Of a stretch of 34,202 nucleotides of DNA, positions 8,042 to 15,186 are shown one piece after another. The translations under genes were made by a program, and so were the position numbers. The stretch is from Acidobacteriota bacterium (GTDB lineage Bacteria; Acidobacteriota; Terriglobia; Bryobacterales; Bryobacteraceae), in assembly GCA_016213725.1 (NCBI GenBank), contig JACQZS010000259.1:1-34202 (forward strand). Reading direction: 5' to 3'. Every line of letters starts with the position of its first letter. Within the stretch, counting starts at the first letter, position 1. The notes below the pieces were generated by a model. It was not told the origin of the DNA, ran no database searches, and saw nothing but the letters and a program-made list of their open reading frames with translations.

Positions 8042-8056
8042 AGATGCTCCGACCCC

Positions 8057-8085
8057 AGGATACTGAACACTGTTCAGTAATTCAA
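8057..8085 (-). promoter_or_regulatory. Promoter of the TetR gene
   Basis: On the minus strand, TTGAAT (8085-8080) and TATCCT (8062-8057) have an ideal 17-base spacer. The spacer consists almost entirely of the repressor palindrome at 8061-8079, so binding of TetR would exclude RNA polymerase. Confidence 0.6.
8061..8079. promoter_or_regulatory. TetR operator, autoregulatory site
   Basis: TACTGAACACTGTTCAGTA is a perfect 9+1+9 palindrome lying between the -35 and -10 of the TetR gene. It shares its central 13 bases with the exporter operator at 7368-7380. It is about 75 bases upstream of the divergent cytochrome c peroxidase start (8154), so an effect on that gene is possible but not shown. 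Confidence 0.8.
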
Positions 8086-8153
8086 GTCTGCCCACTCTTG
8101 CACCGGCCATCTCGTTGGCGGATGATGGATCTTCCTCCCGGAGGAATTCATCC

Positions 8154-9176
8154 ATGAAGACTAAACTCATCCTGCTGATCTCCGCCTCGGCCCTTGCGGC
8201 CCTGGCAGTGGACGTTCCGGCATCCAAGCTGCGGATGTTCAAACCCCTGCCCTCTAATATGGATTCGACCGCGAATCCCGCCACGCCTGCCAAGCTCGAT
8301 CTCGGCCGCATGTTGTACTACGAGCCCCGGCTCTCCAAGAGCCAGAAGTTGTCCTGCAACAGCTGCCACATGCTCGACAAGTACGGCGTTGATAACGAGC
8401 CCACCAGCCCCGGCCACAAAGGCCAGCGCGGCGATCGGAACTCACCCACCTCTTACAACGCCGCAGGCCACATCGCCCAGTTCTGGGATGGCCGCGCCGC
8501 CGATGTCGAGGCGCAGGCCAAGGGCCCGGTCCTCAACCCCGTGGAAATGGCCATGCCCGATGAGAAGACCGTCATCGCAACCCTTAAGTCCATGCCGGAA
8601 TATGTCACGGCCTTCCAGAAGGCTTTCCCTGGCGAGAAGGATCCGATCAACTACGACAACATGGCCAAGGCTATCGGCGCCTTCGAGCGCAAGCTCGTCA
8701 CCCCCTCCCGCTGGGACAAATTCCTGGCTGGCGACCAGAAGGCCCTGACTGACGGCGAAAAGGCTGGTTTCCTGAAGTTCTCCGACACCGGCTGTTCCAC
8801 CTGCCACATGGGCGCCTATGTGGGCGGATCCATGTACCAGAAGCTCGGCGTCGTCAAAGCGTTCCCCGGCCTGAAGGACGACGGACGCATGAAGGCCACC
8901 CAGAAACCCGAAGATAAGGCGTTTTTCAAGGTCCCCTCCCTGCGCAACATTGATAAGACCGGGCCCTACTTCCACGACGGCCATGTGAAGACTCTGGAAG
9001 ATGCCATCAACCAGATGGCGGAGTATGAGTTGGGCAAGAAGCTCACCCCGGCCGACACCGCCGCCATCGCCACCTGGCTGAAGTCCCTCACTGGCCCGCT
9101 GCCGGCGGACTACGTGAAGCCGCCCAAGCTGCCGGCCTCCACCGCCAAGACCCCGAAGCCGAACAACGCCGACTAA
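8154..9176 (+). CDS. Diheme cytochrome c peroxidase (CcpA/MauG family)
   Basis: A 340-residue periplasmic protein with a signal peptide (about 1-19). It has two c-type heme motifs, CNSCH at 68-72 and CSTCH at 214-218. Other family signatures are WDGRA (111-115), LNPVEMAM (127-134), and FKVPSLRN then TGPYFHDG (258-276). Such enzymes reduce hydrogen peroxide with electrons from small cytochromes, or, as MauG, oxidise proteins. The start at ATG 8154 has a near-ideal GGAGGA at 8140-8145, 8 bases away. The Pro/Lys-rich tail (about 320-340) is probably flexible. A monoheme partner gene follows after 4 bases. The gene diverges from the TetR gene across a 112-base region. Confidence 0.94.
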   Translation: MKTKLILLISASALAALAVDVPASKLRMFKPLPSNMDSTANPATPAKLDLGRMLYYEPRLSKSQKLSCNSCHMLDKYGVDNEPTSPGHKGQRGDRNSPTSYNAAGHIAQFWDGRAADVEAQAKGPVLNPVEMAMPDEKTVIATLKSMPEYVTAFQKAFPGEKDPINYDNMAKAIGAFERKLVTPSRWDKFLAGDQKALTDGEKAGFLKFSDTGCSTCHMGAYVGGSMYQKLGVVKAFPGLKDDGRMKATQKPEDKAFFKVPSLRNIDKTGPYFHDGHVKTLEDAINQMAEYELGKKLTPADTAAIATWLKSLTGPLPADYVKPPKLPASTAKTPKPNNAD

Positions 9177-9180
9177 CCTG

Positions 9181-9744
9181 ATGCGCGCTGCAGCCAAGCT
9201 CGCCATCCTCTCCGTGCTCGCGGCGTCGGGCTTCTCCCAGGAGCCCACGCCGCGCCAGCGCGCCGCCGAGGCTGTCCGCGATCTCGCTGCCGTCCTCCAG
9301 CAGTTGCTCGGCGAAGAGATGAAGCGCGGCGGCGTGGAAGGAGCCGTGAAATCGTGCTCCGAAACGGCCCAGGTGGTTACCGAGGAGTTCGCCAAGGAAC
9401 GGGAACTCGATCTGCGCCGCGTCAGCCTCAAGTACCGCAATCAGAAAGACCAGCCTGACGACTACGAAGCCGCCCGGCTCAAAGAGTGGGAAGCCCAGAT
9501 CAAGCTAGGCAAACCGCCTGCCGAGCATACGCAGACCGTCACCGAGAACGGCCGCAGGTACATCCGCTATATGAAGCCGATCCTCGTGCAGGGCGTCTGC
9601 CTGGCCTGCCACGGCCCGCGCGAAAAGCTGGCTCCGGAAGTCCTGGAAGTTCTCGACGCCCGCTACCCGCGCGACAAGGCCACCGGCTACCGGGCCGGCG
9701 ACCTGCGTGGCGCGTTCAGCGCCATTGCCGAAGTCAAGCCCTAA
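9181..9744 (+). CDS. Monoheme c-type cytochrome, DUF3365/Tll0287-like
   Basis: A 187-residue secreted protein with a signal peptide (about 1-20). One heme-binding motif, CLACH (140-144), lies in the MKPILVQGVCLACHG context. The wider pattern, VKSCSETAQ near 57-64, LKYRNQKDQPDDYEA near 83-97 and YRAGDLRGAFS near 170-180, is that of the Tll0287-like (DUF3365) heme domain. That domain occurs alone or as a sensor module. It starts 4 bases after the diheme peroxidase stop without its own strong ribosome binding site, so it is probably translationally coupled. The most economical role is electron donor or redox sensor for that peroxidase. It converges on the VWFA gene with a 3-base gap. Confidence 0.88.
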   Translation: MRAAAKLAILSVLAASGFSQEPTPRQRAAEAVRDLAAVLQQLLGEEMKRGGVEGAVKSCSETAQVVTEEFAKERELDLRRVSLKYRNQKDQPDDYEAARLKEWEAQIKLGKPPAEHTQTVTENGRRYIRYMKPILVQGVCLACHGPREKLAPEVLEVLDARYPRDKATGYRAGDLRGAFSAIAEVKP

Positions 9745-9747
9745 GCT

Positions 9748-11403
9748 TCACTGCTTCGGCAGCGGCACGTCGAGCGTTCCGTAAGTCCCCGCCACCTTGT
9801 CGTGCACGATCACCCGGATGTGCGTGGTCCCCGTCGCCGGCTTCCACACGCGCGTATACCTCAGGTCCGCCGGCGAGAGCGGTTTCTGCCGCGATGCATC
9901 GAATGCGATCCGTCCCTTCTCGCAGTGGAATGCCGCGGAGCCGGTCGCCGTCATATCCCCCAGCCCGATCTCGATCTCCGTTACTACCCGTTCGCCTTCG
10001 CGCAGAAACTTCAAGCTCCCCGGGTCCATCTGCATCGCGAAAAAGACCGAGCCTGCCTCCACCCCTTCCGCCTTCCGGCAATGGGCATCCAGGCCGATTG
10101 CGCTCGAACCCAGCGGATCCCGCAGCGCCTTCTTCCACTCTTCCGCCGCCCATTCCACCGGCGCCGGAACGGCGTCTGCGGCCTGGAAACCCTGCCGGTA
10201 CATCAGCCGCACGCCCGGCCTTGCCGCCTTCACCTTCAAAGCGTGCCACTTCCCGTCCGGCTCACCTTCCGTGTAGAAGCCCAACGTATAGGAGCCCTTC
10301 ACGTCCTCCGCCGCCAGTCTCATCCCGTCCGCCATGTCGTTCGTGTTGCGGATCACGCGCCCGCCCGTGATCGCCGCCAGTTCATTCGCCGCCGGCACCG
10401 TGTCCGAGCTGAGCTGCTCGGCCTGCTCCTGTTTTTCAAATCGCCCGCGGCCCGGAATCGGTGGCGGCTGGGCCACCGAAGCCGTGACGTTCTGCAATCC
10501 CACCAGCCCCTTGGCGTCCACCACATACAGCGCCACGCCTGCCTGCGCCAGCCTGCGCGCTGACCGGCTCACCATCTCCTCCCAGGACTGAAATCCTCCA
10601 TGCGGCCCAAATCCCATCGCCCCCGTAATCGCCAGCATTGTCACGCCGCCGCCGATCCAGATCAGGTTCTTTCGCCCCGGAATCCCCGCCAGATGCGCCC
10701 CCAACGCCTCCAGCGAAAGCAGGGTCTGCTCCGTTCGCCGCCGCCGCACCTGGACGTTGCCCATCGCTTCGATTTCAATCTGGTTCCGCAGCATTTCCTC
10801 CAGCCCCGGCACGTCCGGGAACATGTTCAGAAGCGCCTCGGCTTCCCGCGCCATCCGGCCGATATCCTCTTCCGCCTGTAGCGGCAACTGCAAAGCGCCC
10901 TTCTCGATCCGCGCCCGCAGCGAGTCCGGATCGTCCGTGAAGTCGTGCAGAACCGTCAGCTGCGCGCCCAGGTGAAACACCGCCACGCGCGTCTGCGGCG
11001 CCAGCGTCTTCAGGTACCGCACCACCTGAGACTTCGCCCACATCATCTGGTCAGGCTGTGTATTCAACGTGTCCAACACAATGGCGGAAATGTTGCGCGC
11101 CGGACCCGGAGCATACTCGACGCGGTTGCTGAAGGTCTGTGGCGGAAGCGGCTGCGGCTTCCTTGCCGCATCTTCCGCTCCTTCAAACCGGAAGAACGCG
11201 ATGGGCCGGCGCTTCCCCTTCTCCGTCAGCTCCAGGTCTTCCTTCTTCAGGTCCTTCACCGCCCGCCCTTGTTTGTCCAGGGCCACCACCGTGAACTCCA
11301 CCAGCCGCGTTGTGGTTCGGAACACAACGATGTCTTCCTGTTTCGACGGCTGCGCGGACCCCACCAGCACCGCAGCCAGCGCCACAGTCAATAGCCGCCG
11401 CAT
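9748..11403 (-). CDS. Secreted VWFA-related protein of the acidobacterial type
   Basis: A 551-residue protein with a signal peptide (about 1-18). A short beta-rich segment (VVFRTTTRLVEFTVVALDK, 26-44) and KDLKKEDLELTEKGKRRPI (50-68) follow. They lead into a von Willebrand A-like domain beginning ISAIVLDTLNT (105-115). The metal site is the degenerate D-T-L-N-T form seen in the acidobacterial VWFA-related family rather than DxSxS. Later parts of the VWA domain include LIWIGGGV and VALYVVDAKGL. The C-terminal half (about 390-551) is a beta-rich region without a domain I can name. These proteins are abundant in Solibacter-like genomes but their function is not established. A small secreted protein is encoded 11 bases upstream in the same direction. 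Confidence 0.87.
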   Translation of the reverse strand: MRRLLTVALAAVLVGSAQPSKQEDIVVFRTTTRLVEFTVVALDKQGRAVKDLKKEDLELTEKGKRRPIAFFRFEGAEDAARKPQPLPPQTFSNRVEYAPGPARNISAIVLDTLNTQPDQMMWAKSQVVRYLKTLAPQTRVAVFHLGAQLTVLHDFTDDPDSLRARIEKGALQLPLQAEEDIGRMAREAEALLNMFPDVPGLEEMLRNQIEIEAMGNVQVRRRRTEQTLLSLEALGAHLAGIPGRKNLIWIGGGVTMLAITGAMGFGPHGGFQSWEEMVSRSARRLAQAGVALYVVDAKGLVGLQNVTASVAQPPPIPGRGRFEKQEQAEQLSSDTVPAANELAAITGGRVIRNTNDMADGMRLAAEDVKGSYTLGFYTEGEPDGKWHALKVKAARPGVRLMYRQGFQAADAVPAPVEWAAEEWKKALRDPLGSSAIGLDAHCRKAEGVEAGSVFFAMQMDPGSLKFLREGERVVTEIEIGLGDMTATGSAAFHCEKGRIAFDASRQKPLSPADLRYTRVWKPATGTTHIRVIVHDKVAGTYGTLDVPLPKQ

Positions 11404-11414
11404 CCCGCCTCCTC

Positions 11415-11849
11415 CTACTGCTTCTTCGGGGAGCCGCTCACCCGCCGGTACACAGTCTCATAGGACGGCCCGCTCCAACTCTTCGACGTCGTCATTGATC
11501 CGCTCGGCCCCCCGCCCGATCCGCCCGGGCGGTTCATCTTGTGCGGATCCGTGCCCGGCACCTCGCCCAGACCCGTTGTGGAGGTCGTTGTCGTCACCGG
11601 CTTGCCGCCCGGCGCCCGCGCCTCGATCCTCACAATCTCCTCCTTCGGGATGGACAGTTGCTCCTTCTTCGTCGCCACCAGCAGGCTCTCCTCCGTCGCC
11701 TGATCCATCTTGGCCTCCAATACCGGTTTGCCCACCCGGTGGATCTTCAGATCCGATCCGCTTTTCAGTTCCTTTACTTTTGCCCAATCGTCCGCCGCAA
11801 ACACCGCGGCGCACGCCAGTATCAGCACAGTCACTTTTGTGCGTCTCAT
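11415..11849 (-). CDS. Small secreted protein of unknown function
   Basis: A 143-residue protein with a signal peptide (about 1-18, MRRTKVTVLILACAAVFA). A compact region of about 65 residues (WAKVKELKSGSDLKIHRVGK to IPKEEIVRIEAR) resembles the short SH3-like or beta-sandwich modules of secreted proteins. A Gly/Ser/Thr/Pro-rich tail (about 88-143) is probably disordered. The ribosome binding site AAGGA lies 3 bases before ATG. It lies immediately upstream of the VWFA gene (11-base gap), so they form a two-gene operon. I do not recognise a named family. Confidence 0.8.
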   Translation of the reverse strand: MRRTKVTVLILACAAVFAADDWAKVKELKSGSDLKIHRVGKPVLEAKMDQATEESLLVATKKEQLSIPKEEIVRIEARAPGGKPVTTTTSTTGLGEVPGTDPHKMNRPGGSGGGPSGSMTTSKSWSGPSYETVYRRVSGSPKKQ

Positions 11850-11885
11850 TGTTCCTTCAATCTACCGTACTCTGGAAGAGAGCCC

Positions 11886-13178
11886 GTGCCCGGCCTACCC
11901 CTCATCCTCCGCCGAAACCGCAACTACCGCCACCTTTGGTTCGGCCAGGCCGTTTCCGAAGTCGGCGACCACTTCAATTCCATCGCCGTCCTCTCCCTCG
12001 CCCTTCATCTCACCGGCAGCGGGTTCACCGTTGGCGCCGTCATGATCGCCCGCGTCCTGCCGGCCATCTTTGCCGGCCCTGTCGCCGGGGTCGTCCTGGA
12101 CCGCATGGACCGCCGCAAGGTCATGATCGCCTCGGATCTGATTCGCGCCGCCGTTGCCGCGCTCCATATCCTTCTCCTCACCTACCGCGAAACGTGGCTC
12201 CTCTACACGCTATCCGGCCTGCTCATGTTCGCTTCGCCCTTCTTCAACAGCGGCCGCGCCTCCATCCTTCCCCGTATCGCCTCCCGCGAAGAACTCAGCA
12301 CCGCCAACGCCCTCACTCAGACCACCTCCTGGCTCACCCTCTCCGTGGGAACCATGCTGGGCGGCATCTCCACTTCCGGCTTCGGCTACGAACTGGCCTT
12401 CGTCGCCAACTCGCTCAGCTTCCTCTTCAGCGCCGCGGCCATCTGGAGCCTGCGCACCCCCGAAGGGCACTTCCGCCCCACCCGCACAAGCGCGCCCAGA
12501 ATCCGCAGGTCGAACTATGCGGAGTTCCGCGAGGGGCTGCGCTACATGGGCGCCCGCCCTCTCATTCTCGGCATCGGCCTGCTCGGCATCGGCTGGGCCA
12601 CTGGCGGAGGAGCCGCTCAGGTTCTCTTCACCCTCTTCGGGCAGAACGTGTATCAGCGCGGACCCGCGGGCACGGGCATGATCTGGAGCTTTGCCGGCCT
12701 TGGCCTCGTCATCGGCGGATTCCTCGCGCACCGCATGGAAACCCATCTGCACTTCCGCCGCTACAAGCGCGCCGTCACTTTCGCCTTCTTCTTCCACGGC
12801 CTGTGCTATTCGCTCTTCAGCATCATGCCCAACATCTGGGCCGCCATCTTCTTCATCACCCTCTCCCGCCTTTGCATGGGCATGAATTCAGTGATGAATA
12901 AGACTATGCTGCTCCTGCACGTGCCCGACGGCCTCCGCGGCCGCGTCTATACAACGGTGGAGACCATGTCCAACGCCACCATGATGCTTTCCATGGGCGC
13001 CGCCGCTGTCGCTTGTACCATTTACTCTCCGCGCCAGATCGGCTTCGTCGCCGGCCTTCTCAGCGCTTCCACGGCCGTCTTCTGGGCTTGGGCCGACGCC
13101 GCCGGCAAACTCCCCGAACCCGAACGGGACTGGAAAGAGCCGGAGCGCGCCTTCGAAGAGCCCGTCACCCCTGCTTGA
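11886..13178 (+). CDS. MFS transporter (drug/siderophore exporter type)
   Basis: A 430-residue membrane protein with about twelve hydrophobic segments. After the short start MPGLPLILRRNRNYRHLWFGQ there is a motif A-like loop, GVVLDRMDRRKVMIASDLIR, between helices 2 and 3 (about 68-87). The pattern matches the MFS_3/EntS-like branch that exports siderophores, macrolides and similar products. I chose GTG 11886, with a GGAAGAG ribosome binding site just upstream, because the domain begins right there; the longer open frame is antisense to the neighbouring gene. It diverges from the small secreted protein gene (36-base gap). Its 3' end overlaps the GT4-thioesterase gene by 14 bases in a convergent arrangement, so any link with that biosynthetic unit is by position only. 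Confidence 0.9.
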   Translation: MPGLPLILRRNRNYRHLWFGQAVSEVGDHFNSIAVLSLALHLTGSGFTVGAVMIARVLPAIFAGPVAGVVLDRMDRRKVMIASDLIRAAVAALHILLLTYRETWLLYTLSGLLMFASPFFNSGRASILPRIASREELSTANALTQTTSWLTLSVGTMLGGISTSGFGYELAFVANSLSFLFSAAAIWSLRTPEGHFRPTRTSAPRIRRSNYAEFREGLRYMGARPLILGIGLLGIGWATGGGAAQVLFTLFGQNVYQRGPAGTGMIWSFAGLGLVIGGFLAHRMETHLHFRRYKRAVTFAFFFHGLCYSLFSIMPNIWAAIFFITLSRLCMGMNSVMNKTMLLLHVPDGLRGRVYTTVETMSNATMMLSMGAAAVACTIYSPRQIGFVAGLLSASTAVFWAWADAAGKLPEPERDWKEPERAFEEPVTPA

Positions 13179-15186
13179 GGTCCGCCTTCAATGCTCCGAG
13201 CAGCGCCGCCTGCGAAGCCTCCAGATAGAAGTGCCCTCCGCGGAACTGCGCCCGCCGGAAGTACACCGATGTCTGCTCCGCCCATCCGTTCAGGTGCACC
13301 GTGGTCACGTTCGGATCCGCGTCGCCGCCGTAGGCGAACACCGGCAGCGGCAGCGGCTCGCCTGGCGTATATCGGTACTGCCGGTACAGCCGAGCGTCGG
13401 CCAGCAAGGCAGGCAGTGCCAGCTTCAGCAGTTCCGGGTTGTTCAATACGCTCGGGGGGAAGCCCTCCAGCCGCCGCAACTCTTCGATGAAATCCCGCAA
13501 CGTCGGCTCCGGCGGCGGCACGTGGTTCAGCCTGTACTGCGGCGCTCGCGCGCCCGAAACGTGCAGCGATTCCGGCAGCGGCAACCCTTCCCGGAGCAGC
13601 GCCCTCGTCAATTCAAAGCTGATGCCCGCGCCCATGCTGTGGCCGAAGAAGGTGAAGGGCCCGCCCACATAGGGCCGGATCTGCTCCAGCAGCGCCGCCA
13701 CCAGCGGCTCCATCCGCTCAAACGCCGTCTCGCCTGCCCGCGTCTCGCGTCCCGGCAGCCGCACCGGCACTACCGCCGCCATTCCGCTCAATGCCTCGCG
13801 CCATCCCCGGTACGGCAGTGCCCCGCCGCCCGCCCATGGGAAGCAAAACAGCTTCAATGTCCCTTCCGCCGCCTCTTCAATGCCGGGAAACCAAGGGTGC
13901 GACTCCTGCTTCGAGCCCGAAGCCCGCTGCTTCAGCCGCAGCGCCAGCAAACGCCGCTTGTCGTCGCTCAGCGTAGGCTTGGCCGCCGACGCCGCCACCT
14001 GCTTCTTCGGCTTCCGCAGCACCTCTTTCAAGGCTTGCTCGAACGGCACCACGTTCAGGTTCTCTGCATACTCCAGCGCCGCCCGCCGCGAAGCCGCCGA
14101 AATCTCTCGCCAATGCGCCTCGTCGCACACCAACCGCCGCAGGATCTTCTCCCACGGATCCACGTTCTGCTCCGGTACCTCCGCCACCGGCACCATGCTC
14201 GCGTCCACCGACGGTTTGTACTTCACAATCGGATTCACCCGCACCAGGTACGGCACTCCCAGCTTGGCTTCGTGCAGGCCCCCAACGTCGCTCGCCAGCA
14301 CCGGTACTCCGCGGCTCATCGCTTCCAGCACGATCCTCGACCGCGCCTCCGCCCAGATACTCGGCACCAGCATCACCTTCGTCCGCTTCAGCAGCCCGTC
14401 GATGTTGTCCATGCGGTCCACCAGCGTGACGTTTTCCAGCGCCCGCATCGCATCCATCTCGTCCTGCTGCGTGCCCCATGTCGGAACCGCCGCAAACTGC
14501 GTTTCCGGCATCCGCCGCGCCAGCTCGAGGAAGATCGAGATCCCCTTCACCGCGCACGGGTTCACCATCGCCACGAACTCGTTCTCAAACCGGCCCAGCG
14601 CCGGATAGGTGTCGCCCGCGTCCAGCAGCGAGATCGGCACGTGGATTGCATCCAGGCCGCTCCACTCGCGCACGTACCCCGCCACGTAGTGGCTGACGCC
14701 AACCACCAGGTCCGCCTGCTTCAGCATCGCCGTCTTCGATGAGCTCACCATTGAGCTGTCCGGCCCGAACGGCACCGCGATGGTCGCCCGCACCAGGTAC
14801 ACCACTCTCGCCTGCTGCGTCTTCACCGCCAGGTCAAACAGGATCTGCCCCGGATCGTCCGTCGAAGTGATGATCAGCTCCGGCGCGAACTCGTCGATGC
14901 ACTGCTGGAAGAACGCCCGCAGCTGCGGATGGCTCGTCAAGGCCCGCACTTCCACCCCGCCCAGTTTGTACTTCAGCCCGCCGCCGCTCTCCGCCGCTTC
15001 TATCCCGCGCTCGGCCAACTCCCTCCGCAGTTGCGCGTGGCCTGCCTCGCCAAACTGCTCCACCCGCGTCACCACCTGCACCGCATGGCCCCGCGCCGCC
15101 AGCGCCTCCATCAGCAGGCGGTTGCTCTTGTCCCCTCCGCCCAGGGCGGGGAAGTAGGTTGAGTTGTGCGCCAGCAGGACTCTCAT
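13165..15186 (-). CDS. Fusion of a GT4 glycosyltransferase and a type II-like thioesterase
   Basis: A 673-residue two-domain protein. Residues 1 to about 392 are a GT-B, GT4-type glycosyltransferase: MRVLLAHNSTYFPALGGGDKS at the start, VNPCAVKGISIFLELARR (208-225), and the nucleotide-sugar motif E280-x7-E288 in AEARSRIVLEAMSRG. Residues 405-421 (TLSDDKRRLLALRLKQR) resemble the short linker found before condensation domains in NRPS/PKS proteins. Residues 443-673 are an alpha/beta thioesterase of the GrsT/RifR kind. They show LFCFPWAGGG (446-455), nucleophile Ser517 in GHSMG, probable acid Asp622 or Asp624 in GGDADPNV, and His652 in GGHFYLE. Thioesterases of this type hydrolyse carrier-bound thioesters, so the GT probably acts on a carrier-tethered acceptor. 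The start overlaps the upstream GT4 stop by ATGA. Donor and acceptor are unknown. I am sure of both domains and less sure of the role. Confidence 0.92.
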   Translation of the reverse strand: MRVLLAHNSTYFPALGGGDKSNRLLMEALAARGHAVQVVTRVEQFGEAGHAQLRRELAERGIEAAESGGGLKYKLGGVEVRALTSHPQLRAFFQQCIDEFAPELIITSTDDPGQILFDLAVKTQQARVVYLVRATIAVPFGPDSSMVSSSKTAMLKQADLVVGVSHYVAGYVREWSGLDAIHVPISLLDAGDTYPALGRFENEFVAMVNPCAVKGISIFLELARRMPETQFAAVPTWGTQQDEMDAMRALENVTLVDRMDNIDGLLKRTKVMLVPSIWAEARSRIVLEAMSRGVPVLASDVGGLHEAKLGVPYLVRVNPIVKYKPSVDASMVPVAEVPEQNVDPWEKILRRLVCDEAHWREISAASRRAALEYAENLNVVPFEQALKEVLRKPKKQVAASAAKPTLSDDKRRLLALRLKQRASGSKQESHPWFPGIEEAAEGTLKLFCFPWAGGGALPYRGWREALSGMAAVVPVRLPGRETRAGETAFERMEPLVAALLEQIRPYVGGPFTFFGHSMGAGISFELTRALLREGLPLPESLHVSGARAPQYRLNHVPPPEPTLRDFIEELRRLEGFPPSVLNNPELLKLALPALLADARLYRQYRYTPGEPLPLPVFAYGGDADPNVTTVHLNGWAEQTSVYFRRAQFRGGHFYLEASQAALLGALKADLKQG

